Shown piece by piece: positions 1 to 12,000 of a DNA stretch of 64,000 bases (positions are counted from its first letter, which is position 1; every line of letters begins with the position of its first letter). Below the pieces are notes generated by a model. That model searched no databases, had not been told where the DNA came from, and was given only the letters and a program-made list of their open reading frames with translations. A program made the translations under genes and the position numbers. The stretch is from Pomphorhynchus laevis (Eukaryota > Acanthocephala > Palaeacanthocephala > Echinorhynchida > Pomphorhynchidae), in NCBI GenBank assembly GCA_012934845.2, contig WNNJ02001463.1, forward strand, positions 62,001-126,000. Reading direction: 5' to 3'.

Positions 1-1740
1 CACGCTGTTTGCTTCGTCGTTCCATCCACCAAAGGTAGGTCTCGACTACAAATGTATAGGTATACCTATACCTTTGGTCTTCATCAAAGGTATAGGTATT
101 TGTTTAATTCATTAGAGTGATTACACGAATTACATATCATTATAAGGTACATACAATTGCAACATTTTAATGATATATAATCGATAAGTGTGCTTTACCC
201 AAATGCGCTCTTATTCAATACCTACAGCATAGCATTATGAAATCGAATTTGAATGGTTGATATTTTTAATCCTAATTAAAAATCCATAATTATTGCTTGA
301 AAAAATACAAGAAAATATTATAAGTTTGATATGTCATATAATAAAAGATAAAATTAATAAATATCACATCTCATATATTATAACTCAATATTTCGATAGC
401 TCCTGCAATCATCATCAGGATTACAATACTTTTATTATAATCCTGATGATAGCAGGAGCTATCGAAATATTGAATTATTAGAACAATAATATTAATAATT
501 ATACGAAAGTTATTATTAACTGATGCTGGTTACAAAGTGACACCATCATTCAATTATCTAATGACATAAAAAGTGATGAGAATGCAACATTATAAGTGAA
601 TAATGGCGAGTTTTAATCGACGAATAAACTATTGTAAGTGAATTACGATATTTATAAAAGGGCGAAACCTCACTATTGTAAATAAATGGCATATAATTAT
701 TGACTACATTATTGCAAGCTAATGGCTTTACATTACAAATATGTCTAAGCACACACAATGGATCATGTAACCGGTGCACTACTATCCAACAATATCTTCA
801 ATAAAGTCTTTTTCGATTGACCTTTTTAAATTATTGTATCAGAATAAATCAACGTAGCATAACATATATATAACGCTTACAGTTTTACTGTATTCTAAAT
901 CATGCATTTATATTGATGTCTTTGAAAATGAAAAATTTTAAAATATGTTTGGTCTTGTGTCTACATTTGAAATTAAATCTCTTATTATTACAGAATACAA
1001 CGAAAAATATAAATGCTTTTTCGCTTCATCCAAAATACATTTGCCATCAAACTCTTGGTATCTAGGAAATTAGAAACATAGTATGTATAATATGATTAAC
1101 ATTTCATCTTCTAATGATAAAACTAGACTATTAAGGTGTTAACTCTTTTCTAATATTTTCATCAAGTGAATTTTTTAAATTGCATAGTTCATCGAACATA
1201 TATTGTCCTTGGATAGCATTGTAAAACATTGAAATTTGTGATAAACTCAAAAGCATTTAGAATTAAAGTGTATTAGGAACATTTTGTCAATTTTAACATT
1301 TAAAATACTTAAACGCTTAGCTAGACAGAAGAAACAGTCAATTGATAAGAAGAATATCTTGAAAGTTGTGACTTTTTGTTCTATTAGCGGCTAGCGAAAT
1401 ATAAACATAAATAAAATGATCGTTCTCTAAAATTCAAAAAATAATGATTTATTAAGGCGAAACAAATTCGCTTTAACAAAATTAAAGAGTTATCTAAGGA
1501 GAGAGTTAATTGTGCATTTTAAATAATAAATAATTTGTATAACCGAATCGATTATAATAAAGAGAAAACTACAAGATTTTATTAAGGTTAGATGATCTCT
1601 ATTACCAGAATTAATCATAGGATCAGATAAAAAACAATAACTGAGTCTACGTATAAATAATAAATAAATTATATGAATCATTTATTATATCAATAATAAA
1701 TGATTGTTATATAAAAAATGATTTATTTTTAAGTTGCAAA
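1..1740. other. AT-rich intergenic sequence
   Basis: No gene is supported. Short ORFs here have no recognisable protein character. Visible content is a family C palindrome (384-478) and, near 1,640-1,660, one copy of the 14-mer ctgagtctacgtat that recurs elsewhere in the window. Around 55-110 the pentamer-like run tatacctatacc is partly self-complementary. Confidence 0.6.
384..478. repeat. Palindrome with hammerhead-like cores (family C)
   Basis: Two arms are reverse complements: a left arm beginning caatatttcgatagctcctg and a right arm ending gctatcgaaatattg. Read on the plus strand the right arm carries CTGATGA at 443-449 and GAAA at 464-467 with a short hairpin between; the left arm carries the same on the minus strand. 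This order (CUGANGA, hairpin, GAAA) is that of a type I hammerhead ribozyme, but the right arm lacks bases needed for a proper stem II, so cleavage is doubtful. Related copies are at 47,181, 49,799 and 62,600. Confidence 0.6.
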
Positions 1741-1811
1741 TGCGTGCCGACGCACGCTTATATGACCGCAAAAAAATCTAAATCATGTGTCGAGAAGGTG
1801 GCAACGGAGGA

Positions 1812-2143
1812 GGTATTTGAATGTAATAAAGGAGGGAGCGCGGCGAACGTCGAGATGGAGTTGATTCCAAGCGAGTGAGGCGGCGACGAGGAAGGATCGG
1901 AGACCGTAGTTGTTGGAGTAATTGGGAACGTAGAGTAAGAGGGTATGACGGGAACGCAGCGATAGAGAGGTGGGGCGCAGGCGGTATTTGAATGTGATAA
2001 AGGAAGGAGCGCGGCGGACGTCGAGTGGGAGCTGATTCCTGGCGAGTGGAGCGGCGACGAGGAAGGATCGGAGACCGTAGTCGTTAGAGTAATTGCGAAC
2101 GTGGAGTAAGACGGAATAACGGGAACGCAGCGATAAAGAGAGG
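1812..2143. repeat. GC-rich tandem duplication, about 160-bp units
   Basis: Two adjacent units (about 1,812-1,970 and 1,982-2,143) share long runs such as gacgaggaaggatcggagac and end in gggaacgcagcgat. This is far richer in G and C than its surroundings. In one plus frame the two units give similar peptides containing GDEEGSETVVV, but each has stop codons (both have one after NVE), so if this was coding it is now a pseudogene; a satellite is an equal possibility. Confidence 0.7.
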
Positions 2144-2969
2144 TTGAGCAGATGTCGTCTAAGAAAGGGAGATTAATGAACGATATGAAACTGACAGATA
2201 TGAGACGAAAAGTTACGAGAAGGCGGAGTTGGATGCGGATGTCGATGACGGGCCAGGAGAGTTGATCAAGATATGTAGTGGTCGGAGTAAAAATAAAAAT
2301 TATTATTACACTATAATTTAATAATAAATTAAATATGATAATTTAATAAATCCTGATTTTACAAGATTCTATTAAGTTTATAAAATCTTTATTGTCAGAA
2401 TTAATCATAGGATCAGATAAATATATTAATCTATAATTAATAAAATAATATAATGCATCTCAAATAAAATAAATTCATTTAATAAAATTAACTTGAAAGT
2501 TTGAAGCAGAGTCAATAAGACACTAACTTATTTAATGCAAAAAACGAATAAGGAAAAATAACCGAATAGATTTTATTTGGATAGAATATAATTAAATAAA
2601 ATTAATTATATTAAAATAGATTATTTTTCTTGATATTAAATTCCTAAATGACTTAAATTTTGCTGCGCATGTTTTGTATATTAGAAAAGTAAGATTATTT
2701 TTCGACTGAATTCTAGAGTTTTTCTTATGGATTCATGTTTTAACTCAGATCTAAATTTATTTTGTTTCCTTACTTTTTACGTACTTATTGTTAATCTCTA
2801 CTACTGAAATGAGTACAATTAACGTATGCTGTCAAATACGTTTTCCGCTGAAAATTTTTACTAAATTCATACCTCGACATAAACAGGATGAAAGGACAAT
2901 GTAAATGGGATGTTGTTTAAACAAGTCTTTGTGTGACCCTGTATATAAGCTAAATAATTAGAAGGTCTT

Positions 2970-3230
2970 ATGCCCGAATCTAATCAAAACTTAGAGCTAT
3001 TTCAATCAGATAAGCTAACTGCATTGATAACAACTGTACTAAATTATTTAATCTGCCCTGATTTCCATTTATTGAAACTGGATTCTACAAATTTAGATTT
3101 TAATATAATATCATTTAATAATTTAATTTTAGATGATTTTTTGATAATATTAAGAGTTTATCAATGTTATATTGACATCTGCCGAAAATTGTTATGCAAA
3201 TACGTTTCAATAAAACCTGTTGTACGGTAA
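2970..3230 (+). other. Open frame of unknown nature
   Basis: An 86-codon frame starting MPESNQNLELFQ. Its composition is protein-like in the first 60 residues, and an AG follows a T-rich run just upstream, so it could be an exon. I recognise no family. Its 3' half (about 3,127-3,236) is repeated at 3,271-3,400 as an imperfect tandem copy without an open frame, which argues that the ORF may be chance. Confidence 0.2.
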
Positions 3231-3400
3231 ATCAACGAGGTTTAAAAATATTTTAATGCGTTAATTATTTTAAATTATTTTTTGATAATATTTAGAGTTT
3301 ATCCATGTTATATTGACATCCGCCAAAAATTGTTATGCAAATACGTTTCAATCAAATCTGTTGTACGGTAAATCAACGAGGCTTAAAAATATTTTAATTT
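3127..3400. repeat. Imperfect tandem duplication, about 110-130 bp
   Basis: The stretch containing gttatgcaaatacgtttcaa followed by ctgttgtacggtaaatcaac occurs twice, about 140 bp apart, with scattered substitutions. No terminal structure of a known element is visible. Confidence 0.75.
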
Positions 3401-3929
3401 AAAAGAATCTTAAAAAGATTTTTTATTTACATGTTAGTAAGTGATCCTTATGTTTGATGATGGATGTTACACTTTGTTCTTTCAAACTTTATAAGCCGTA
3501 AAATGAAATGATCAATTAAGATAATGAATAATACCAATCTGAAAACGAATTGAAATAATATATGTTTGAAAATATCCATTTGTATCATATGCAAGGGGAT
3601 TGGAACAGGTTGAAATCGAAAAAGAAACCAATGAATATTTTTAAAAGATTATACGGAATTATGGAACTATCGTTTTTCATATGCAAGGGAAGTTGAAATG
3701 AAATAATTTAGTTGCGTCATTTAAGGCGAATACTATTGGATTGCTATTTGAATTTATTGCTTGTGCATACAAACAAAAATAAACTGTTGTTTGAATATCT
3801 TACAGCTAATAAATAATACTGTCAATATATTACAGAGATAAAACAATTTAATCTTGATTGATAAAGGGTCTATTTGTTTGATAACTTATTTGTTGTCTAT
3901 TTTAAAAAGAATCATGCAATTTGAAACAC

Positions 3930-4050
3930 TGCATGTAATTGGCTTTGCTGCCATATTATGGAATAGGGAGCGACACCTGACAACATAGCAGTTTCGCCTG
4001 ATGACCTTTAATCTTAATTCTGATAAATGGTATATTATCTATTAATCCGT
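3930..4050 (+). repeat. Degenerate family A (Penelope-derived) block
   Basis: A decayed copy of the block that ends the Penelope-like copies at 27-31 kb: it retains ggctttgctgccata, then acaacatagcagtttcgcc, then tgatgacctttaatc. The first stem of the block is no longer complementary. A further remnant of its 3' end, cctaatgacctccaag, lies at about 4,850. Confidence 0.6.
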
Positions 4051-7000
4051 CACATTTTAAGATATAAAAATTAATTTTTAAGATTAAGATCTTTTAATTT
4101 TTGAATTTATTCATAGTACAAACATGTATTAGTTAATTTATCTGATTTGCTCTAGTGGCTAGTAATTATTGACCTGTAAACTTTGCGTACTATTAATACA
4201 GTATATTATCAATATATAAATCCAAATAAATTTATTGTATAACATATATTAATCGGTTCATAAACATCGGTTCATTAAAGGTAATTGAAATCAAAGTGAC
4301 ACATCGCATTTATTTTATTACAATTTTATTCTAATATGCGGTGTAATATACATTAATCGGTGCATAAAAATACTAAGTTATATTTTTTTCAAGATAAAGA
4401 CATTTCCAATTTGAATTTATTGTACAAAATAATTGCACAAATAAAACTTTAATTAAAAATATGATTTAAAAGACAAAATATGTAGCATTCTCCAATTTTA
4501 GAACATAAAGCACTTGCTACAGTGATCATATATTCTTCGTTGTATTTTCATATTATAACGTGATAATAATTATATAATAATCATATAATCTAATGATTAT
4601 AATATATATAATTTTTAATAATATATTAATAAAATTTACAAATTTATATATACTAATTATATAAATTATCAAAAATGTTATATTAATTATTAAAAACTTA
4701 ATAATTTTCATTTAGACAATTATTTGAAAGAATTATTTTATTTTGGCATTTAAATGTTAAAGTTTGGCACTTTAAATCTCAAAGTATTACATTTTATCTT
4801 TAAATTCCTTCAATATTAGATATTTCGAGTTTTGAGGACATCATGTTTCTCCTAATGACCTCCAAGTTTATTCTAAGAAATGGTATATTATTGATAGATT
4901 TATTAAAATATCGATCTATCAACTTTTTCAATATTAAGATATTTACATTTTTTAAATTTATTTGCTCAATTAACTAAATTGATTTATCAAACTAAAAATT
5001 ACCAATGGATACTGATGTGCTAGAATTAAACTTACGATATTCGTGATTATAATTACTTTTAATCTTTAGTCTGACGTTCATCAAAAACCGGATTATAAAA
5101 TCTTATTTTAAGATTAAAATATTTGCATTTTTAAATATATGTAGTACAAAATATGTAGTCTCATTCAGTTTTGAATGAGAGCTACAAAATGTGTAGTTTC
5201 AGTTAAGTGATCTGAATTGTAATAGTAGCAATTCTGTTAAATTAAGAACTAATTTTGTTTTCGCTAATAGTTGGAACACTCCTCGATCAAAATGTTATCA
5301 TGCGCAATAACATAATAACAAAAAATAAGTCAAGCAGATTTATATTGGATTTATTTGAGAATAATGTTCCCGTGCAGATCAATTACATATTGGAATGGAT
5401 GATTAAGCATATTGTGTGAGAAAACGTTAAGGTTCATTTTCTTTAAGATCTCAATTGCTTAGTAAACGAGTTCTTTGTAATGGACAGTATGTCTGCCACT
5501 TGAAGCATAAAGTCAAGTATTTAATTGACATTATCTGTCATTATTTAGAAGTCAAGTATATTTTTCTATTTACAACGCTTATTTGAAAGATTTTAAACGC
5601 ATTAGCTTTCCAGTCAATAAGTATCATTGACTAAGAAAGCTCTCGATATTATTAAATAAATTATTAATATTAATTAGTTTAAAAATCCACGTTTATATGT
5701 CAACAATTTGCATGAAGTAAAACGATAATTTATTTGTTTTTATAATATAGGAGGAAATAGTAGTTTCCAATTGGAGTAATAGTTTTCCAATTAGAGCTAA
5801 TGGGTAATTTTCCAATTATAGCTAACTTATTGTTAACTCAGCTGATTTGTTTTAATACATAAGATTTAATAAATAAATCTTAAGTTATGAAAATTCTGAA
5901 TTATAGCGAATCTTAAGATGCAGATATAAACATTTTTATATTTGTGCATAGCACAAAATAGGTAGAGTAGTCGGTTAATCAAATTCGATGTATATTTGCG
6001 ATTGCATATGCCATAGTTGAAATATATAAGTTGTGTCTTACCAGCAAGAAGTTTAGTGATAACACGCGATAAATTGTGTCTCAATAGAATTTATTTCACA
6101 TTAACACATTACATAACATGTTCGCACTATGAGTTGCTATTTCACACCATCGAGATAGTTGTCCAGTGATAAAAACGAAATCAAATTGTTCTACGTGACA
6201 GTAAATTTAGTTGTTACAACAAAGTTTTTAGTACAAAAAAAAGTTTCGAATAAATTAACGTATTTCGAAGAATGTGCGAGAAGCGATTGGAAAACGTCTT
6301 CGTATTGTAAATTTTCTCTAATTTTGGAATGAACACCTCTATATAGTAAAGACTTTGTAGTTCTGTTGAAAATGCTTTTTTTATAAAAAACTCAGCAAAA
6401 AGTAAAAATAAGATCCAAAATTGTAATTTGTTTGAAATGTAAAATGACAGCTTTTAGCTTTTTTAAAATTATATTTTTATTCATTACACTATATAGCATC
6501 AGGATTCCATGCCAACTTAGAAATACATCATGCAGATGTAGAACCTGTGAATAATCGTGTCAAAATCAGAGTCACTTCACTTTTGTGATGGGATCCTAAA
6601 GTGCAAAAGTTAATCAGATCAAAGGCTGAGTTAGTTATTATATTGCCACAGCTTTCGCCGCGTTACGGCTTCGTCAGTGGCTCATATAAAAACATGGAAC
6701 ACAAACATCGTCACAAAAACATTAACAATCAATAAATAAATAATTCATAGCATAATTAATATTTATCATTGCATCGAATCAAGCCAGCCCACCGCCTCCT
6801 CTTTATTGTTGAGGCTCTTGTCGCTATCTGCACCCGATATTAGATTGCCTCCATTAGTTTTCGCGACACAACATAATCTATTTTTGTGACACAACGTTCT
6901 GATACGGTCTTTTCGAAATACTACTTCAATGACCTCAAATGCATGCTAGAAATTTCGGGTAGTGAAAAACTAGGCGAATTTTAATTGAAAGGTATTCTAG

Positions 7001-7190
7001 TTGTCTAAATGATAACTTAAATTCTAATGAATGTTAATTGGTGAAATATCATAACTAAATCACGATATTATTCTACCTTGATATATTTTGGAGAAAAGCC
7101 CTAGTTCTGATCTCGGCACTTAGACTAGATCATTAAGTAAATTCCAAATACACATTCCGGTGTATCAAAAAAATATAAATTTTTATAAAC
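4051..7190. other. AT-rich intergenic sequence
   Basis: No gene is supported. The stretch is dominated by A/T runs with scattered remnants of family A. A moderately GC-rich patch at about 6,640-6,860 has a hairpin but no convincing coding frame. Confidence 0.5.
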
Positions 7191-7400
7191 AGATGACCTA
7201 CTTTTCAATCCAATTTATATTCTGATTGAAGGAATCGGGAAGACTAAACAGCATACAGTGGCACTATGCTGTTTCGACTTTTGAGTCTCATCAAAAGTGG
7301 AAATAGCATAGAGTCGACTTTTGATGCGACTCAAAAGTCGAAACAACATAGTGTTAGTTTATGCTGTTTAGTATTCCCGATTCCTTCGATCAGAAAATAA
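7190..7400. repeat. Palindromic repeat with hammerhead-like cores (family B)
   Basis: Ends are inverted: attctgattgaaggaatcgg on the left and ccgattccttcgatcagaa on the right. Inside, the minus strand (about 7,292 to 7,243) reads TTGATGA, stem GACT-CAAA-AGTC, GAAA, then a 7-bp stem CAGCATA/TATGCTG followed by TT: the order of a type I hammerhead with only the first core base changed. The plus strand (7,321-7,372) has the same layout but TTGATGC, two core changes. A second copy of this family is at 38,610-39,170. Known biology: Penelope-like elements and their small derivatives carry hammerheads; activity here is unproven. Confidence 0.65.
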
Positions 7401-7761
7401 ATTTTTATATATTTTAAATTAAAAAAATAAATTTGTATTTATTTTTTATTTTTATAATTTTTAATTATCATTTATTTTAATTATTAAACAATAATTAAAA
7501 TAAATGATATCAATAATGTTTGATAAAACAATTACATATCATCTTTGATATGATATCAAAGCCAGAAATCAATATCAACGATCAATATATTTTTAATAAT
7601 TCATATCGATTTATTTCTTTAATATTTCCTTCTGAATTCCGCATGACATTATGTGATCCCTGATATAAATTAATTTTTTTTCTGAACAAATCATCACTAA
7701 CGTTCTTAATGATATGCTTATACGCTAAAAACGTAAAACAACCGATTTAGACGATTAGCTA

Positions 7762-8046
7762 ATGAACACATTAAAGCGTGTATGTAGAAGGCTCGTGAAG
7801 AAAAGTGTAAATGCATTTCCTTGTGAAAAGATAGTTTTCAAATCATCTAATTCAACTGAAACAGTGATTTTCGTTATGCTAGGATTGCACATTTGCCTTT
7901 ATACATTTCTTTTATTTTACAAATCTATCGATTTGATCAACTTCTATCTTCTTATTGAAAAATTAATTCATCGTATTCTACTTGACGGCTATTATAAGTT
8001 TTGTGTAAATTCACATGTCATGAAAGGGGTCAAGTTGCAAATGTAA
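7762..8046 (+). other. Open frame, unknown protein or exon
   Basis: A 94-codon frame starting MNTLKRVCRRLVKKSVNA, basic at the N terminus with a hydrophobic stretch near residues 38-58 that could be one membrane segment. An AG (in gattagctaATG) precedes the ATG. I recognise no family and see no neighbouring exon with matching phase, so this may be chance. Confidence 0.25.
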
Positions 8047-8586
8047 ATATTGTAACAACTCATTGCGAGAATCCGTTATACTCATGCTGATGTTCAGTGT
8101 TGAGAAAGGTGAATTTACGCCAATTAAATAAATTAAGTTGGGCTTTAACTTTGAATGATTTATTTTTCTATTCCGCATTTTAGCCCATAACGAATAAGGA
8201 CTTGTATAGATATTTCGGATTTTGGCTTTACATATTACAGTAGTATTTATTGCAATATTACAATATTACAATAGTAAGATATTACAATATTATTATATTT
8301 TGTTTAAGAATACAATTATTTAAACAAAATGTTATTTATTTTAAACGATAAACAAAAAAGTCAGTATCTTATTTTTATCATGATATTAATTTATATTAAT
8401 ATTATTATTAAATTAAAGTTAATTAATGTTATTTAATAATTAAACATTTAATATTTTATAATTAATTATTTAATCTGTAATGTATTACTAATGCAATGTA
8501 ATATGTAACGTAGTAATTTTTACAGTAGTAATATGTATCTAGAATTTTTCAGATTTCCATATTATCGTATTACCACAATGCGAACA

Positions 8587-8660
8587 AATCATTAGCATGC
8601 ATTTGATTCGGCTGCTATGTCTAAATATAAGGGCCGAAATCTGATAAAATAGCATTTATT
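8587..8660 (+). repeat. Family A remnant
   Basis: It retains cattagcatgcatttg, ggctgctatgt and ggccgaaatctgataaaat of the family A block but lacks the ggcccc stem strand. Confidence 0.45.
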
Positions 8661-9002
8661 TAAGATGACTTATATATAAATAAGATACATAATTCAGCTT
8701 CGAAAGTTTAAAATTTGAAACAGTGATGTGATAAGTTACGAATTAGGCTGGCAATAATTCAATAGTGCACTATTTCGAAAGTCCGTAGCACTTAAGACTA
8801 ATTGTTTTAACTTTTACATTTTATCGCTGAAATATATTTTTTAAATTTTTAAAACATAATAAAATGGGTTTGTAGTTAATATTTTATTGCTTTTATTTAT
8901 CGCTTTGTAGTTATCTTTCATTTTATTGCTTTAAAGCTATAAATTTATTTTCTCACTTATAGATGAGAAAATATAGATAGATACTATATATACGGTTTTT
9001 CG

Positions 9003-9640
9003 AGCTTTGAATATTGCGAGAATAATTCGGTTCTATTTCTTGGTCTGATTAGGATATATAGAATGCTGCCTGGTGTTTACGCCTCCTCATGAGGAAAACA
9101 GTGATTTATTTAAGAGTACACCTTTGCGTGTCCCAGGGCAGGTGTAACAACGAATTCTATTTTATATATTTATACACTTGAAGGTGTCCCTGTTATACAG
9201 CATATCTATTAAAAAGAATTTAGTGTCTGATGCATTGTTAAACTGCAATAGTCACTGTCATGCACAGTGCTTATGCTAAATTCCCTCTGATGATTCAGAT
9301 TAAGGGTAGTTCTGTTTTTCGAGCTTTAGACATTGTTTAAGCGTGTGTTAAGGTGCCTATGGATGATTATTGAAGTCACGGTACTGATGAGCTCCGTTAG
9401 AGCGAAACGCGTACACCGTTGTGGAAGTTTGTCGTAACACATAGGATGACTGGGCATACGTAGCGACTTTGAATATTGCGAGAATAATTCGGTTCTGTAT
9501 CTTGGTCTGATGAGGATATATACAATGCTGCCTGGTGTTTATGCCTCCTTGTGAGGAAAATCTAATGATTTATTTACGAGAACATCATTTGGTGTCCCAG
9601 GGCAGGTGTAACAACAATTTATATTATATATATCAGAAAA
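9003..9640 (+). mobile_element. Retrozyme-like tandem repeat, about 460-bp unit
   Basis: Two direct repeats, about 9,003-9,165 and 9,464-9,625, share tttgaatattgcgagaataa and cagggcaggtgtaacaac. Between them lies a near-canonical hammerhead ribozyme (9,378-9,419). Direct repeats plus a type I hammerhead and no ORF is the layout described for animal retrozymes, small non-autonomous elements mobilised by Penelope-like enzymes; one such element is present at 26.8-31.5 kb. That link is inference. The second unit ends about 40 bp from the tRNA gene. Confidence 0.55.
9378..9419 (+). ncRNA. Type I hammerhead ribozyme
   Basis: Seen in order: stem I 3' strand ACGGT (9,378-9,382), A, core CTGATGA (9,384-9,390), stem II GCTC-CGTTA-GAGC, core GAAA (9,104 + 300 = 9,404-9,407), a very short stem III ACG/CGT without a loop, cleavage triplet GTA (9,111 + 300), then the stem I 5' strand ACCGT. 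All fifteen conserved core positions are present; only the stem I pair next to the core (C and A) is mismatched. A stem III this short is typical of Penelope and satellite hammerheads, which act best as dimers; the flanking direct repeats would supply these. Confidence 0.7.
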
Positions 9641-9682
9641 TATATAGATACTCAGTTCTAACTACTTAGATTTGAATTTAAG

Positions 9683-9753
9683 GGCTCAGTCGGGAATCGA
9701 ACCCGAGGCCTCTCGCACCCAAAGCGAGAATCACACCACTAGACCATGGAGCC
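9683..9753 (-). tRNA. tRNA-Pro(UGG): tRNA-Pro (anticodon UGG)
   Basis: On the minus strand the sequence starts GGCTCCATGGTCTAGTGGTG. It has a D arm with GGTCTAGTGG (A box), an anticodon arm CTCGC-TTTGGGT-GCGAG giving anticodon TGG, and a T arm TCGGG-TTCGATT-CCCGA (B box GGTTCGATTCC). The acceptor stem pairs over its outer five positions (GGCTC/GAGCC) but the two inner positions are mismatched (C-T and A-C), so it may be slightly decayed or tolerated. There is no intron, and CCA is not encoded. Confidence 0.9.
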
Positions 9754-10521
9754 TTAATATTTCTACAATTTGTGAAATATTATTAGATCTCGAAAATGTT
9801 TGGTTTAAAAATCTGGTTGGGCAAATATCTGATTGATTTTTGAAATCTGGTTGGGCAAAAATAAGTTATTAAAATATTAAATGGAATCTAACGAGTTGAT
9901 ATTCCATGCAACACTGCACTGATTTCATTAAAAATCATGATACTGATTAAATTGCTAATCAAAGGTTATTTTTACTGAAATGTATTTTTTAACGTTTTAA
10001 AAGATTTTATATTTTACAGATTAATCTGAAATCATCCAAGATAGTCTTCAATGTTAATAGCTTTCACTATGAGGTAGGACATACTTTATTTTAGTCACAT
10101 TCGTGACTAAAATATTTCTACGAAATCTTAAGAAACCTACCAATTTAATATAATTAATACAATTATATTATTATATTTGTACAATATATTTATATACCAT
10201 TTATAGACGATATATACATACTATATGATATAGATATAGATGATATATTTTTCTCACTTAAATCAAAATACATAAATCAAGTAAATGTTATTTTTCAAAA
10301 CGACTATTAATTTCCAGGATGATGAAGTCGAAAGCGTACCGCTCTGTTTAACATTGTCACTGTCTTTGCCATTTTAAAACTTAATGAAGTTCGCAATCAT
10401 GTTATAGTATTGATTATTCCTTTCAGGTTTTCCTGACAGTCGTTTCAATAAAATTTTCGCGTTCCAACTCATTCCACCGAGTGCTGACATAATAGATGGA
10501 TGAAATTGCGTCATTTTAATA

Positions 10522-10762
10522 GCTGCAATGCGTTCTCCATATTAAGCAAATTTCAGCTTTTCATGGTAAAAAAATGTGTTTGACGATTTAGGTAAATGGT
10601 TAAAAACACAAATGTCCATCACGGACCGGTTCGTGCAATGCGTTCTCCGTATTTAGCGAATTTCAACTTTTCATTGTAAAAAATATGTGTTTAACGATTT
10701 AGGTGAATGGGACCATGCTAAATGGTTAAAAACACAAATGTCCATCACGGACCGGTTCGTCT
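10522..10762 (-). repeat. Local tandem duplication in a REL-LINE fragment
   Basis: About 120 bp (around 10,522-10,640 and 10,640-10,762) occurs twice: both contain aacacaaatgtccatcacgg accggttcgt and the phrase gcgttctcc-atatt/gtattt. The unit covers the endonuclease motif coding segment of the fragment described next. Confidence 0.7.
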
Positions 10763-11480
10763 TGTCACCGAAAAGACCATTACAAGCCTTACCAACTCGT
10801 ACATGTCGTTGTTGTATAGTAGAACTTTCAAACTCTAGATTTTCAGGAACAATCTGCCTGTAATTGAGGTTCAATAGCTACTTTACAACTGACTTTGAAA
10901 AGTTCATCGGCTAAGAAATCACGAACGATATTTGTCAACTTTACCGGATTGGCAGAGCCATGGAGTCGCTCCCGTATCGGATGCAAATTTCATTATCCAT
11001 CGAAATTCAGAATAATCACGCACTAGTTTCTCAACATTGCGCCTCGTAAATTTATCTTTCTCATTTCTAATCAAAGACGCAATATTGATTTGCATTTTAA
11101 TAAGACATCTTTCATTAATCCATCGATTAGCGGTGTGAACATCTGTATTGATCTAGTATATTCTAATTCCGGGAAATCAGCTGGGTCATTTATTCCCATT
11201 CCAACGTGTCTTAAAGGAATCTTTATTATTCTAGGGAAAAGTAATCCATAACTGTTAGACCTAAAATGCAAGGTAAAACGCTGTCGAATATAACCTTTGA
11301 CAGGCATGTGAAGATTATGCTTGACGTTTTGCAAATACGATGTATGTAGTTCCATCTGAATTGCATTGACTGCGTACAAGCTAAATATGCAATATGTGGG
11401 CTCACATCTGATAAATCTAACAGTCGTTTTAGGACATCGCACCACATGTCGACCTTCATAGTTAGGATACGCGCCACAAA
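10590..11480 (-). pseudogene. REL-LINE 3' fragment (RT thumb and endonuclease)
   Basis: Read on the minus strand from 11,477, frames with shifts encode a post-RT region (DVLKRLLDLSDVSPHIAYLA, then LRHVGMGINDPADFPELEY) and, after a gap, a C-terminal segment NGLFGDKTNRSVMDICVFNH. The last aligns with segments at 25,0xx, 35,6xx and 51,5xx, where the pattern is an acidic residue in (F/M)(F/I)D-(V/I)-x-(V/F)FN. Known: such RT proteins found in cnidarians and other animals end in a Cys/His motif followed by a PD-(D/E)xK-like nuclease; that assignment is from memory of the family, not a search. Frameshifts and missing parts show it is dead. Confidence 0.7.
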
Positions 11481-12000
11481 GCTTTTAACTCCAACCGGTT
11501 AAATTAAAATAAGGTTATGATGTAGAAACACTTCATATCAAATATCATTAACAAGGAATTATATTCTCAAGTATCGAGTTTAAATTTAAGTCCATAGTTT
11601 GAGTTCTCAGCCGCAAACGGAAACTTAGCTGGCTAGAAGTAAGCCTAACCCATCAATATCTTTCAACGAATTTTTCGCTAAAAATTAAGAGTTCATTATA
11701 AGTTCAATTATAAAGTGCATGTTCAATAGAACATGCAATTGTATAAATTTTATAAAAATTATTTTATTGAGTTTTGACGATTAAACTGATTAATTAAACT
11801 TATAATTTCGAAACGTCGTTGTTAAAGGTAAACGCAGAAAGCTTTCGTGTTTGTTAATATTAATGTAATTCATATTTTTATTTTATTTAGTGATAGCTTT
11901 TAATTATGTTTAGTTTAATAATCCCCAATAACAAGAATGGGCAATATATCATGAAACAAATTTTTTTATAAAGTTTCAAACATTTTATATTTCTAGAGGA

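Noticed and set aside
6653-6677. Minus-strand CTGACGA, GCCG/CGGC hairpin, GAAA resembling a hammerhead
   Set aside because: The outer sequences GCCAC and GTGGC pair across the CUGACGA and GAAA boxes, which contradicts hammerhead topology, and no cleavage triplet with stem I partner is seen.
9003-9060. CTGATTAGGATATAT / CTGATGAGGATATAT in the direct repeats as further hammerhead cores
   Set aside because: No GAAA or stem II partner at a usable distance.
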